64,000 nt of DNA from Stenotrophomonas rhizophila (GTDB lineage: Bacteria > Pseudomonadota > Gammaproteobacteria > Xanthomonadales > Xanthomonadaceae), in contig NZ_RJKV01000001.1 in assembly GCF_003751305.1 (NCBI RefSeq), positions 725,586 to 789,585 of the forward strand, in the 5' to 3' direction. This document shows positions 55,332 to 64,000 of the stretch, piece after piece. How positions within the stretch are numbered: the first letter of the stretch is position 1; each line of letters opens with the position of its first letter. A program made the translations under genes and the position numbers. Under the pieces are notes generated by a model. It did no database searches. It saw only the letters and a program-made list of their open reading frames with translations, and had not been told where the DNA came from.

Positions 55332-56725
55332 CCACCCGAACGCGTTCGCGCAAAGCCGCCGCCCCCAAGCCTGTTCCCCAGGAGAGCACGCTGCTGCGCT
55401 GGCTCAAGGACCGGCGCATCACCGAGGTGGAGTGCCTGGTGCCGGACATCACCGGCAACGCGCGCGGCAAGATCATTCCGGCCGACAAGTTCTCGCACGA
55501 TTACGGCACGCGCCTGCCGGAGGGTATCTTCGCCACCACGGTCACCGGCGAGTTCCCGGACGATTACTACGAGCTGACCTCACCGTCGGATTCGGACATG
55601 ATCCTGCGCCCGGATGCCGACACTGTCCGCATGGTGCCCTGGGCGACCGATCCGACCGCGCAGGTCATCCATGACTGTTTCACCAAAACCGGCGAGCCAC
55701 ATGAGCTGGCCCCGCGCAATGTGCTGCGGCGCGTCCTCAATGCCTATGCCGAACTGGGCCTGCGCCCGGTGGTGGCGCCGGAGCTGGAGTTCTTCCTGGT
55801 CCAGAAGAACACGGACCCGGACTTCCCGCTGCTGCCGCCGGCCGGCCGCTCCGGGCGTCCTGAAACCGCGCGCCAGTCGTACTCGATCGATGCGGTCAAC
55901 GAGTTCGATCCGATCCTCGATCTGATGTACGACTACTGCGATGCGATGAAGCTGGACGTGGACACGCTCATCCATGAATCCGGCGCGGCGCAGCTGGAGG
56001 TCAACTTCACCCACGCCAATGCGATGGATCTGGCCGACCAGGTGTTCCTGTTCAAGCGCACCATGCGTGAGTCGGCGATGCGCCACGGCATCTACGCCAC
56101 CTTCCTGGCCAAGCCGATGGAGAACGAGCCGGGCAGTGCGATGCACATCCACCAGAGCCTGCTGCGGATCAGCGACGGCAGCAATGTGTTCACCGGAGAA
56201 CATGGCGGTGAGGATTTCAGCCCGTTGTTCGGGCATTACCTGGCCGGCCTGCAGAAATACGTGCCGGCGGCGATGGCGTTCTTCGCGCCGAACGTGAACT
56301 CCTACCGCCGGCTGATGTTCGGCGAGGTCTCCCCGAGCAACGTGCACTGGGGCTTCGACAACCGTACCTGCGGCCTGCGCGTGCCGCTGGATACGCCGGA
56401 GAACATGCGGGTGGAAAGCCGGTTCGCCGGCTCCGATGCCAACCCCTACCTGGCGATCGCCGCGACCCTGGCCGCCGGGCTGCTCGGTATCCGCGAGCAG
56501 GGCTCCCCGACCGCGCCGATCAGTGGCAGCGCCAAGGAGCTCGGCTACGACCTGCCGCGGTCGCTGGGCGAGGCGCTGGACGGGCTGGAAGGCTGCCCGG
56601 AGCTGCGCGAGATGCTGGGCGAGCGCTTCTGCCGCGCCTATGTGTCGGTCAAGCGCAAGGAATACGAGACGTTCTTCCGGGTGATCAGCTCCTGGGAGCG
56701 CGAATTCCTGCTGCTCAACGTCTGA
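55328..56725 (+). CDS. puuA: Gamma-glutamylputrescine synthetase (glutamine synthetase family)
   Basis: A 465-residue GlnA-like ligase of the PuuA/SpuI type that joins glutamate to putrescine using ATP. The glutamine-synthetase fold motifs are present: ELEFFLVQK, HESGAAQLEVNF, GSAMHIHQSL, FAPNVNSYRR and VESRFAGSDANPY. The frame is open to 55031 in phase with the upstream spacer, but the family start is the ATG at 55328, overlapping the puuD remnant stop. Followed by two hairpins before potF. Confidence 0.92.
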   Translation: MTTRTRSRKAAAPKPVPQESTLLRWLKDRRITEVECLVPDITGNARGKIIPADKFSHDYGTRLPEGIFATTVTGEFPDDYYELTSPSDSDMILRPDADTVRMVPWATDPTAQVIHDCFTKTGEPHELAPRNVLRRVLNAYAELGLRPVVAPELEFFLVQKNTDPDFPLLPPAGRSGRPETARQSYSIDAVNEFDPILDLMYDYCDAMKLDVDTLIHESGAAQLEVNFTHANAMDLADQVFLFKRTMRESAMRHGIYATFLAKPMENEPGSAMHIHQSLLRISDGSNVFTGEHGGEDFSPLFGHYLAGLQKYVPAAMAFFAPNVNSYRRLMFGEVSPSNVHWGFDNRTCGLRVPLDTPENMRVESRFAGSDANPYLAIAATLAAGLLGIREQGSPTAPISGSAKELGYDLPRSLGEALDGLEGCPELREMLGERFCRAYVSVKRKEYETFFRVISSWEREFLLLNV

Positions 56726-56727
56726 CC

Positions 56728-56763
56728 CCGGGCGCCACGCCCGGCATGGCCGTGAGGGCCATG
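56728..56763. repeat. Two adjacent hairpins between puuA and potF
   Basis: CCGGGCG-CCA-CGCCCGG (56728-56744) and CATGGCC-GTGAG-GGCCATG (56745-56763) are perfect 7-bp stems directly after the puuA stop. No T-run follows, so partial termination or mRNA protection is the likely effect. Confidence 0.6.
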
Positions 56764-56856
56764 TGTGGGAAAATGAGGGCATGCCCGGTAGGCTGGCACC
56801 CGTTGTGCCGGTCCGGCCGGTTCCCCCCAACTCGCACCTGACCTGTGGAGAGTCCG

Positions 56857-57963
56857 ATGAAGCTGCGAATCCTCACCCTCGGCATTGCCGTATCCGTGCT
56901 GACCGCCTGTGGCGGCGGTGACAAGCAGGACGACGCCAAGGTGCTGAACGTCTACAACTACAGCGACTACATCGCCGAAGACACCATCCCCAACTTCGAA
57001 AAGGCCACCGGCACCAAGGTGACCTATGACGTGTTCGACAGTGATGAGATGGTGGAGACCAAGCTGTTGGCCGGCAACAGCGGCTACGACGTCGTCGTGC
57101 CGACACTGAACTTCTTCGGGCGCCAGATCAAGGCCGGCGTGTTCCTGCCGCTGGACAAGAGCAAGATCCCGAACCTGGCCAATCTCGACCCGAGCGTGAT
57201 GCAGCGCATCGCGCAGCAGGACCCGGGCAACGAATACGGTGTGCCGTACATGATCGGCACCACCGGCATCGGCTACAACGTGGAGCTGCTCAAGCAGCGT
57301 TTTGGTGGCAGCACCGACATCGCCAACAGCTGGGATCTGATCTTCAAGCCCGAAAACATCGCCAAGATGAAGGACTGCGGGATCACGATCCTGGATACGC
57401 CTTCGGACATGATCCCGATCGCGCTGCACTACCTGGGCGAAGATCCGCACAGCCAGGACCCGGCCACGCTGGAGAAGGCCGCCGCGCTGCTCAAGACGAT
57501 CCGCCCGTACGTGCAGAACTTCCACTCCTCGCAGTACGTGGGCTCGCTGGCCAACGGTGGTACCTGCCTGGTGGTGGGCTGGTCCGGTGACATCATCCAG
57601 GCCCGTGACCGTGCGGCCGAGGCGTCCAACGGCGTGACCGTGGCGTACTCGATCCCGCGCGAAGGTGCCCCGCAGTGGTTCGACATGCTGGCCATCCCCA
57701 AGGATGCCAAGCACCCGGAGGCGGCCTACGCCTTCATCAATTACCTGCTGGAGCCGAAGGTCGCCGCGGCCAACACCAACTTCATCCACTACGCCAACCC
57801 GGTGACCACGGCCACGCCGCTGGTGGACGAGGCGATCCGCACCGACCCGACCATCTACCCGCCGGCCGATGTGGCGGCAAAGATGTTCACCTACTCGATC
57901 AACACGCCTGAGGTGGACAAGCTCTACACCCGGCTGTGGACCGAGGTGAAAACCGGTCGCTGA
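56857..57963 (+). CDS. potF: Putrescine-binding lipoprotein PotF
   Basis: A 368-residue periplasmic polyamine-binding protein of the PotD/PotF family. The lipobox LTAC places the lipid Cys near residue 17. Family segments are LNVYNYSDYIAEDTI, FDSDEMVETKLLAG and VVVPTLNFF, plus acidic/aromatic ligand positions such as GWSGD and FDMLAIPKDA. The ATG at 56857 has GGAG at 56847-56850. It leads potFGHI. Confidence 0.93.
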   Translation: MKLRILTLGIAVSVLTACGGGDKQDDAKVLNVYNYSDYIAEDTIPNFEKATGTKVTYDVFDSDEMVETKLLAGNSGYDVVVPTLNFFGRQIKAGVFLPLDKSKIPNLANLDPSVMQRIAQQDPGNEYGVPYMIGTTGIGYNVELLKQRFGGSTDIANSWDLIFKPENIAKMKDCGITILDTPSDMIPIALHYLGEDPHSQDPATLEKAAALLKTIRPYVQNFHSSQYVGSLANGGTCLVVGWSGDIIQARDRAAEASNGVTVAYSIPREGAPQWFDMLAIPKDAKHPEAAYAFINYLLEPKVAAANTNFIHYANPVTTATPLVDEAIRTDPTIYPPADVAAKMFTYSINTPEVDKLYTRLWTEVKTGR

Positions 57964-57972
57964 CCGCCTCTG

Positions 57973-58003
57973 CGACGCCGGCCCCGTGCCGGCGTCGTCG
58001 TTT
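57973..58003 (+). terminator. Intercistronic attenuator between potF and potG
   Basis: A perfect 10-bp stem CGACGCCGGC-CCCGT-GCCGGCGTCG is followed by TCGTTTC. As at pstS, a weak terminator after the binding-protein gene would give more PotF than transporter. Confidence 0.7.
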
Positions 58004-58085
58004 CAGGGGGTAGGACATGACGCGGCCACCACCGGTAAAATGGCATTCTCCCCCCGTCCTGCCGCCGCTCCCGGAGCCGCTGACC

Positions 58086-59219
58086 ATGCCATTTGAAGCC
58101 AAGCCGGAAGGCGCGGTCCTGCCGGTCCTGGAACCGGGCTACCTGTCCATCCGCGCGCTGCGCAAGGAGTTCGACGGCTTCGTCGCGCTCGACGACGTCA
58201 CCCTGGACGTGCGCAAGGGCGAGATCTTCGCGCTGCTGGGTGGCTCGGGCAGTGGCAAATCGACGCTGCTGCGCTGCCTGGGTGGCTTCGAGACGCCCAC
58301 CCAGGGAACCATCGATCTGGACGGCCAGCGCATCAACGCACTGCCCCCGTACCAGCGCCCGATCAACATGATGTTCCAGTCCTATGCGCTGTTCCCGCAC
58401 ATGACGGTGGAGCAGAACATCGCCTTCGGCCTGAAGCAGGACGGCATGGCGCGCGATGCGATCAACCGCCGGGTCGGCGAAATGCTGGAGCTGGTGCAGC
58501 TGGGCAAGCTGGCCAAGCGCAAGCCGCATCAGCTCTCCGGTGGCCAGCAGCAGCGCGTGGCGCTGGCGCGGTCGCTCGCCAAAGGGCCGAAACTGCTGTT
58601 GCTGGATGAGCCGATGGGCGCGCTGGACAAGAAGCTGCGCTCGCAGATGCAGCTGGAGCTGGTCAACATCATCGAGACCACCGGGGTGACCTGCGTGATG
58701 GTCACCCACGATCAGGAAGAAGCCATGACCATGGCGACCCGGATCGCGGTGATGGATGCCGGCTGGATCCAGCAGGTCGGCAAGCCGGATGAAATCTACG
58801 AGCAGCCGGCCAACCGGTTCGTGGCCGAGTTCATCGGCTCGGTGAACCTGTTCGATGGCGTGCTCGATGAGGACCTGCCCGAGTACGTCACCGTGCGCAC
58901 GCCGTTGTTCCCCGCACCGATCTACGTCGCCCACGGGATCACCGGTTACGAAGGCCAGCCGGTGGCGTTCGCACTGCGCCCGGAGAAGGTGATGATCGGC
59001 AAGGACGAGCCGGCAGGGGACACCAACAAGGCGCAGGGCGTGATCGAGGAGATCGCCTACTTCGGCAGCCACTCGGTGTTCCATGTGCGCCTGCCGAGCG
59101 GGGCCAAGGTGCTGTCCAACTTCGCCAATTCGCAGCGCTGGGCCAGCGATGGCCTGACCTGGGGTGACACCGTCTGGGTGCACTGGCGCGACAACGATGG
59201 CGTGGTGCTGACCTCATGA
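58086..59219 (+). CDS. potG: Putrescine ABC transporter ATPase PotG
   Basis: A 377-residue ABC ATPase with a C-terminal TOBE domain. Walker A is GGSGSGKST, the signature is [14 protein letters not shown], Walker B is LLLLDEPMGALD, and the H-loop is VTHDQEEAM. The open frame extends to 58017, but the ATG at 58086 gives the family N terminus. Its stop overlaps potH by 4 nt. Confidence 0.94.
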   Translation: MPFEAKPEGAVLPVLEPGYLSIRALRKEFDGFVALDDVTLDVRKGEIFALLGGSGSGKSTLLRCLGGFETPTQGTIDLDGQRINALPPYQRPINMMFQSYALFPHMTVEQNIAFGLKQDGMARDAINRRVGEMLELVQLGKLAKRKPHQLSGGQQQRVALARSLAKGPKLLLLDEPMGALDKKLRSQMQLELVNIIETTGVTCVMVTHDQEEAMTMATRIAVMDAGWIQQVGKPDEIYEQPANRFVAEFIGSVNLFDGVLDEDLPEYVTVRTPLFPAPIYVAHGITGYEGQPVAFALRPEKVMIGKDEPAGDTNKAQGVIEEIAYFGSHSVFHVRLPSGAKVLSNFANSQRWASDGLTWGDTVWVHWRDNDGVVLTS

Positions 59220-60127
59220 CCGCGACCGGCTGGAAGCGCTGGCTCCCGGGCACGCGCGCCGGCGTGATCGCCGCGCCGTACCTGTGGCTGCTGCTGTTCT
59301 TCGCGGTGCCGTTCGTGATCATCCTGATGATCTCCTTCGCGCGCACCCAGGTCGGCTCGCCGCCGTACACCTGGCTGCTGGAGTACGTGGATGGCGCCTT
59401 CTCGCTCAAGCTCAACCTCGGCAGCTACGCGGCCCTGGTCAAGGACAACCAGTACGCGCTGGCGTACCTGAGCTCGATCAAGATCGCGGTCATCTCGACC
59501 CTGCTCACGCTGCTGATCGGCTACCCGATGGCGTACGTGATCTCGCGGATGAGCCCGGCCGCGCGCAACGTGGCGATGATGCTGGTGGTGCTGCCCTCGT
59601 GGACCTCGTTCCTGATCCGGGTATACGCCTGGATCGGCATCCTGGACCGCAACGGCCTGCTCAACCAGCTGCTGCTCAAGCTCGGCCTGATCGATGCGCC
59701 GCTGCAGATCCTGTACACCCCGACCGCCGCCTACATCGGCATCGTGTACTGCTACCTGCCGTTCATGGTGCTGCCGCTGTATGCCAACCTGGTCAAGCTG
59801 GACAACCGCCTGCTGGAAGCTGCCTACGACCTCGGCGCCAAGCCGTGGCAGGCCTTCATGCGGATCACACTCCCGCTTTCGCGCACCGGCATCATCGCCG
59901 GCTGCATGCTGGTGATGATCCCGGCGGTGGGGGAGTTCGTGATTCCGGAAATGCTCGGCGGGCCGGATACGCTGATGATCGGCCGCGTGCTGTGGGGCGA
60001 GTTCTTCAACAACCGCGACTGGCCCACGGCCTCGGCGGTGGCGATCGTGATGCTGGCCCTGCTGCTGGTGCCGATCCTGCTGTTCAACCGCATGCAGCAG
60101 CGCGAGTTGGAAGGAAAGCTGGCATGA
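59216..60127 (+). CDS. potH: Putrescine ABC transporter permease PotH
   Basis: A 303-residue permease with six helices and the EAA-loop motif LEAAYDLGAKPWQAFMRITLP. It pairs with PotI. ATGA overlaps at both ends show tight coupling. Confidence 0.94.
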   Translation: MTATGWKRWLPGTRAGVIAAPYLWLLLFFAVPFVIILMISFARTQVGSPPYTWLLEYVDGAFSLKLNLGSYAALVKDNQYALAYLSSIKIAVISTLLTLLIGYPMAYVISRMSPAARNVAMMLVVLPSWTSFLIRVYAWIGILDRNGLLNQLLLKLGLIDAPLQILYTPTAAYIGIVYCYLPFMVLPLYANLVKLDNRLLEAAYDLGAKPWQAFMRITLPLSRTGIIAGCMLVMIPAVGEFVIPEMLGGPDTLMIGRVLWGEFFNNRDWPTASAVAIVMLALLLVPILLFNRMQQRELEGKLA

Positions 60128-60969
60128 GCATGGTGCGCAGCAACCGCTGGCTGGGCTGGAGCCTGCTCGGGCTGGGCTTCGCCTTCCTGTATCTGCCGAT
60201 CCTGTTGTTGATGGTGTACTCGTTCAATGCCTCCAAGCTGGCCACGGTATGGTCGGGCTTCTCCACGCGCTGGTATGGCGAGCTGTTCAACAACCGGCAG
60301 ATCCTGGATGCGCTGTGGATCAGCCTCAAGGTCGCGTTCTGGACGGCCTGCGCGGCCACCGTGCTCGGCACGATGGCGGCGATGGTGATGACCCGCATGC
60401 GCCGCTTCCCGGGCAAGACCGTGTTCGGTGCGTTGATCACCGCGCCGTTGGTGATGCCGGAAGTGATTCTGGGCTTCTCGCTGATGACCCTGCTGGTGGC
60501 GATGGGCGGCATTCCCGGTTTCCCCAGCCGCGGCGTAACCAGCATCTGGATCGCGCATGTCACCTTCACCCTGTCCTTCGTGACGGTGGTGGTGTCCTCG
60601 CGCCTGCAGGAGCTGGACCGCTCGCTGGAGGAAGCCGCGATGGATCTCGGCGCGAGCCGGTTGAAGGTGTTCTTCCAGATCACCCTGCCGATCATCGCCC
60701 CGGCGCTGGTGGCCGGCTGGCTGCTGGCGTTCACGCTGTCGCTGGATGACGTAGTGATCGCCAGCTTCGTGGCCGGCCCGAACTCGACCACCCTGCCGAT
60801 GAAGGTGTTCTCCTCGGTGCGGATGGGCATCAAGCCGGAGATCAATGCACTGGCCACCTTGATGGTGCTGGCGGTATCGATCGCGGCGGTGCTGGGCTGG
60901 TACATCACCTCCCGCGCCGAGAAACGCCGCCAGCGCGATATGCAGATGGCGTTGCAGGACCCCGGCTGA
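60124..60969 (+). CDS. potI: Putrescine ABC transporter permease PotI
   Basis: A 281-residue permease. Its helix 1 is LGLGFAFLYLPILLLMVYSF and its EAA loop is EEAAMDLGASRLKVFFQITL. The frame is open upstream inside potH, but the ATG at 60124 overlapping the potH stop is the natural start. Confidence 0.94.
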   Translation: MSMVRSNRWLGWSLLGLGFAFLYLPILLLMVYSFNASKLATVWSGFSTRWYGELFNNRQILDALWISLKVAFWTACAATVLGTMAAMVMTRMRRFPGKTVFGALITAPLVMPEVILGFSLMTLLVAMGGIPGFPSRGVTSIWIAHVTFTLSFVTVVVSSRLQELDRSLEEAAMDLGASRLKVFFQITLPIIAPALVAGWLLAFTLSLDDVVIASFVAGPNSTTLPMKVFSSVRMGIKPEINALATLMVLAVSIAAVLGWYITSRAEKRRQRDMQMALQDPG

Positions 60970-61044
60970 ACGTCATCCCGATCCGGCAACATCCGGATCA
61001 CGGCGCCAGGCGCACACTGCGGGTCTGACTTTTGGAGACCCGCG

Positions 61045-62409
61045 ATGACCGCTGACATCATCAATCCCGCGACCGGCCAGGTCACGTATCGCCATGAACT
61101 GCTTACCGCTGAAGGGGTCGAGCAGCGCCTGGCCGCCGCCGCCGAGGCGTTCCCGGCCTGGGCGGCACGCTCGCTGCAGGAGCGCGGGGCGATCCTGCGC
61201 GCCATCGCCGGCCAGCTGCGCCAGCGCAAGGGCGACATCCAGCAGGCGATGACCACCGAGATGGGCAAGCTCAAGGGGGAAGCGCTGGGCGAGATCGACA
61301 AATGCGCCGAGGCCTGCGAGTTCTACGCCGATCACGCGGCCGATTACCTCACGCCGCAGCTGATCGACACCGAAGCCCAGCGCAGTTACGTGCGCTATGA
61401 GCCGATCGGTTGCGTGTTCGCGGTGATGCCGTGGAACTTCCCGATCTGGCAGGTGTTCCGTTTCCTCGCGCCGGCGTTCATGGCCGGCAATGTGGCGCTG
61501 CTCAAGCACGCCAGCAACGTGCCGCAATGCGCCGATCTGATCCTGGCGGTATGCCGCGATGGCGGCCTGCCCGAGGGCGTGTTCGATGTGCTGCATATCG
61601 ACAACGACCAGGCGGCCGAGGTGCTGCGCGACAAGCGGGTCAAAGCGGTCACCCTGACCGGCAGCGAGCGCGCCGGGCGGTCGATTGCGGCCAATGCCGG
61701 TGACCAGCTCAAGAAGTGCGTGATGGAGCTGGGCGGCAGCGATGCCTTCGTGGTGCTGGACGATGCCGATCTCGACAAGACGGTGGCCGCAGCGGTGAAG
61801 TCGCGCTTCGACAACAGTGGCCAGACCTGCATCGCCGCCAAGCGCTTCATCGTGGTCGATGCGATCGCCGATGCGTTCGTGGAGAAGTTCGTCGCCGCCG
61901 CCGGCAAGCGCGTCTACGGCGACCCGCAGGACGAGGAGACCACGCTCGCGCCGATGGCGCGCGCCGACCTGCGCGACGAGCTGCACAAGCAGGTGCAGGA
62001 CAGCATCGCCAAGGGCGCCACGCTGCTGCTCGGCGGTGAGCCGGTGGCCGGCTCGCACGCGGGTTACCCGGCCACCATCCTGGACAATGTGACGCCCGGC
62101 ATGCCGGCCTATGACGAAGAACTGTTCGGCCCGGCCGCCGCGATCCTGCGCGTCAGCGACGACGCCGAAGCGCTGCGCGTGGCCAATGACACCACCTTCG
62201 GCCTGGGTGGCAGCGTGTGGACGAGCGATGCGGCGCGCGGCGAAGCGATCGCCCAGCAGCTGGAATGCGGTGCCGCCTTCGTCAACGCCATCGTCAAGAG
62301 CGACGTCCGGCTCCCGTTCGGCGGCAGCAAGCGCTCCGGTTTCGGGCGCGAACTGGCCGAGCACGGCATCCATGAGTTCATGAACATCAAGACCGTTTAC
62401 GTGGCCTGA
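61045..62409 (+). CDS. Succinate-semialdehyde-type aldehyde dehydrogenase
   Basis: A 454-residue NAD(P)+ aldehyde dehydrogenase of the short SSADH (Sad/YneI-like) group. Motifs: VMPWNFPIWQ, LTGSERAGRS, catalytic Glu in MELGGSDAF, catalytic Cys in GQTCIAAKR, and FGGSKRSGFGRE. It would oxidise succinate semialdehyde, the product of GABA transamination, to succinate. It follows potI by 75 nt in the same direction, completing a putrescine-to-succinate route. Confidence 0.88.
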   Translation: MTADIINPATGQVTYRHELLTAEGVEQRLAAAAEAFPAWAARSLQERGAILRAIAGQLRQRKGDIQQAMTTEMGKLKGEALGEIDKCAEACEFYADHAADYLTPQLIDTEAQRSYVRYEPIGCVFAVMPWNFPIWQVFRFLAPAFMAGNVALLKHASNVPQCADLILAVCRDGGLPEGVFDVLHIDNDQAAEVLRDKRVKAVTLTGSERAGRSIAANAGDQLKKCVMELGGSDAFVVLDDADLDKTVAAAVKSRFDNSGQTCIAAKRFIVVDAIADAFVEKFVAAAGKRVYGDPQDEETTLAPMARADLRDELHKQVQDSIAKGATLLLGGEPVAGSHAGYPATILDNVTPGMPAYDEELFGPAAAILRVSDDAEALRVANDTTFGLGGSVWTSDAARGEAIAQQLECGAAFVNAIVKSDVRLPFGGSKRSGFGRELAEHGIHEFMNIKTVYVA

Positions 62410-62422
62410 TGCCATGAACCGG

Positions 62423-62523
62423 GTAGTGCCGGCCGCTGGCCGGCTCACGCCCATGCCCCGGACGGCCGCGAACACCAGATGAGAGTCATGCCACCGGAGG
62501 AGCCGGCCAACGGCCGGCACTAC
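62423..62523. repeat. Inverted pair of GTAG-headed REP palindromes
   Basis: GTAG plus TGCCGGCC-GCT-GGCCGGC (62423-62444) faces GCCGGCC-AAC-GGCCGGC plus A and CTAC (62502-62523). The core is the same as in the pair at 42623-42698. It lies between the convergent aldehyde dehydrogenase and corA genes. Confidence 0.88.
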
Positions 62524-62550
62524 CCACCGTCGTGGCCAGTGGTCGCCCGC

Positions 62551-62594
62551 CGTAGCGAGCAACGGTCACCACCGTAGCGACCAACGGTCGCCTA
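62551..62594. repeat. Tandem GTAGCGA hairpin units beside the REP pair
   Basis: GTAGCGAGCAACGGTCAC and GTAGCGACC-AAC-GGTCGCCTAC are two diverged copies of one unit. The second is a full palindrome with GTAG at one end and CTAC at the other. They are related to, but shorter than, the neighbouring SMAG pair. Confidence 0.6.
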
Positions 62595-62601
62595 CCTACA
62601 C

Positions 62602-63609
62602 CTACAGCCAGCGCGCGCGCTTGAACAAACGGTACAGTCCCACGCACACCGCACCCACGCCGATGATCATCGCCGGGTAAGCCCACGGCTTGTCCAGCTC
62701 GGGCATGTGGGTGAAGTTCATGCCGTACCAGCTGGTGATCAAGGTCGGGGCGGCCAGCAGCGCCGCCCAGGCACCCAGCCGCTTCACCGTTTCGCCCTGG
62801 GCCAGGGTCACCAGCGACAGGTTCACGCTCAGCGCGGTGCCCAGCATCTCGCGCAGGGTATCGATCACATCGCTGATCCGCACGACATGGTCGTGCACAT
62901 CGCGCAGGTACAGCTTCACTTCGTCCGGCACCAGGTCGCCCTGGTAGCGCTTGATCTGCGAGAGCATGTCCTGCAGTGGCGCGACCGCCATGCGCATCTT
63001 GTTGAGTTCGCGCTTGAGCTCGTACAGCCGCACCACGGTGTGGCGCTTGTAGTTGTCCGAGAAGATGTCCTTCTCCAGCAGCTCCAGCGTGTCGCGGTAG
63101 CGCTGGGTGATCGGCAGGTAATTGTCGACCACGAAATCCAGCACCGCATACAGGCAGTACGACGGCCCCATCGTGCGCAGCAGCTCCGGCTCGCGCTCCA
63201 CGCGCGCGCGCGGGGCAGCATAGGACAACGATGCGCCATGGCGTACCGTGACCAGGAAGCGCGGCCCGAGGAAGGCGTGCGTCTCGCCGTACTGGATGCG
63301 CTCGTCCACCATCTGCGCGGTGGTCACCACCACGAACAGCGAGTTGCCGTAGGCCTCGACCTTGGGCCGTTGATGGGCGTTGCGTGCGTCTTCGATGGCC
63401 AGTGAATGCAGGCCGAATTCTTCCTGCAGCTTCAGCAGCACGCTGTCCTGCGGCTCGTAGAGTCCTACCCAGACGAAGCCGTTGTCGCTGGCGATCACAT
63501 CGCTGATCGCATCCAGGCTGATGTCGTGGCGCTTGCCCTGGTCATCGTAGTGAACGCAGTTGATGACGCAGGCAGGGTTTTCAGGTGTGACGGTATCCAT
63601 GGCGGGCAT
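62602..63609 (-). CDS. corA: CorA-family magnesium/cobalt transporter
   Basis: A 335-residue CorA channel with a large cytoplasmic N-terminal funnel, a long pore helix and two C-terminal TM helices. The selectivity motif YGMNF lies at the end of TM1 (about residue 290), followed by the periplasmic loop and TM2 (MIIGVGAVCVGLYRLF). Basic C terminus KRARW. A second ATG three codons later is possible. Confidence 0.94.
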   Translation of the reverse strand: MPAMDTVTPENPACVINCVHYDDQGKRHDISLDAISDVIASDNGFVWVGLYEPQDSVLLKLQEEFGLHSLAIEDARNAHQRPKVEAYGNSLFVVVTTAQMVDERIQYGETHAFLGPRFLVTVRHGASLSYAAPRARVEREPELLRTMGPSYCLYAVLDFVVDNYLPITQRYRDTLELLEKDIFSDNYKRHTVVRLYELKRELNKMRMAVAPLQDMLSQIKRYQGDLVPDEVKLYLRDVHDHVVRISDVIDTLREMLGTALSVNLSLVTLAQGETVKRLGAWAALLAAPTLITSWYGMNFTHMPELDKPWAYPAMIIGVGAVCVGLYRLFKRARWL

Positions 63610-63615
63610 CGTGCG

Positions 63616-64000
63616 TCAGCGGCCCGTGACGGGCAGGTCACGGCGGCCCAGCACCCAGGCCAGCGCCACGTGGATGGGCAGCAACAGCACGATCCACTGC
63701 AGGTTGTACTGCGCCTGCAGCGTGAGCCAATGCAGCACCAGCCCTAGCAGCGACACGCCGGCGACCGCCCACAGCACGATCCGGAACCACGCGCGCGGCG
63801 CGCGGCCGCGCAGCAGGGTGATCGCAGCGGGAACGAGCAGCAGGCACAGCGGCGAGAGCTGCAGCAGGTTGCGATTGGCCCAGGCAGCCTGGTGCGCACT
63901 GAAGCCCCACAGGTAGGTCAGCAGGGCGCCACCAATGCCGCAGAACAGCCAGAACGGCAGTGCCAGGCCACCCAGCAGGCGGCGTCGGCGGCGCAGTGCA
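63616..64000 (-). CDS. Partial membrane protein, C-terminal end (DUF4105-like)
   Basis: The minus strand is open from the window edge to a TGA at 63618-63616, giving the last 128 residues of a larger protein. They form about four hydrophobic helices, including LLGGLALPFWLFCGIGGALLT, then NRNLLQLSPLCLLLVPAAI, then LQWIVLLLPIHVALAWVLG. The NRNLLQLSPL turn resembles the membrane tail of DUF4105 (Lnb-like) proteins. The N-terminal part lies outside the window, so the family call is tentative. Confidence 0.6.
   Translation of the reverse strand, partial: ALRRRRRLLGGLALPFWLFCGIGGALLTYLWGFSAHQAAWANRNLLQLSPLCLLLVPAAITLLRGRAPRAWFRIVLWAVAGVSLLGLVLHWLTLQAQYNLQWIVLLLPIHVALAWVLGRRDLPVTGR

Overview
The window is a G+C-rich, tightly packed bacterial chromosome segment from the Xanthomonadaceae, most likely Stenotrophomonas. 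The evidence is the codon and G+C style, a macABC efflux operon divergent from its own two-component system, and many short palindromes headed by the tetranucleotide GTAG. Those palindromes match the SMAG (Stenotrophomonas GTAG) REP family. I see no prophage, insertion sequence, CRISPR array or rRNA operon. The genus call is inference from this window alone.

Layout. 1-4.2 kb: tRNA-Leu(CAG) with a clear promoter, then RNase R (rnr), a GFA-family protein and rlmB. 4.2-14.4 kb: the macA-macB-outer membrane factor operon (leftward), a divergent OmpR/EnvZ-type pair, and a large periplasmic-propeller diguanylate cyclase. 14.4-17.2 kb: RNase T, then a three-gene operon for a ribosomally made, enzyme-modified copper-binding peptide (HvfA-type precursor with three Cys-rich repeats, MNIO/DUF692 enzyme, DUF2063 partner). 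17.2-25.7 kb: a Pho regulon block (phosphate porin, a secreted unknown protein, two PstS paralogues, pstC, pstA, pstB, phoU) with two good Pho boxes, one weak one, terminators and attenuators.

25.8-34.3 kb: housekeeping genes (nth, a crotonase, a degenerate FKBP, a DUF1289-Nudix fusion, a mercaptopyruvate sulfurtransferase, an AmpD-like amidase, an alpha/beta hydrolase, rlmKL, a GNAT). 34.3-40.8 kb: an iron-acquisition block around one strong Fur box: DUF3649, PepSY and DUF3325 membrane proteins leftward, and a TonB receptor translationally coupled to a Tat-exported, PvdN-like PLP enzyme rightward. 40.8-50.7 kb: a DUF4124 protein, DUF445, a ParB-like protein, a class III transaminase divergent from puuC, an MFS carrier, bacteriohemerythrin and a two-receiver diguanylate cyclase. 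50.7-53.5 kb: a lower-G+C patch with a small secreted protein and a MASE1 sensor-like protein.

53.5-62.4 kb: polyamine uptake and catabolism (puuB, a decayed puuD remnant, puuA, potFGHI, a succinate-semialdehyde-type dehydrogenase). With puuC and the transaminase near 45 kb this gives most of a gamma-glutamylated putrescine route, but the hydrolase puuD is reduced to its last ~70 codons. The window ends with corA and the 3' end of a membrane protein gene.

The most rewarding targets are the HvfABC-like metallophore operon, the Fur-controlled receptor/PvdN-like/PepSY module, the broken puuD, and the degenerate FKBP and MASE1 proteins.
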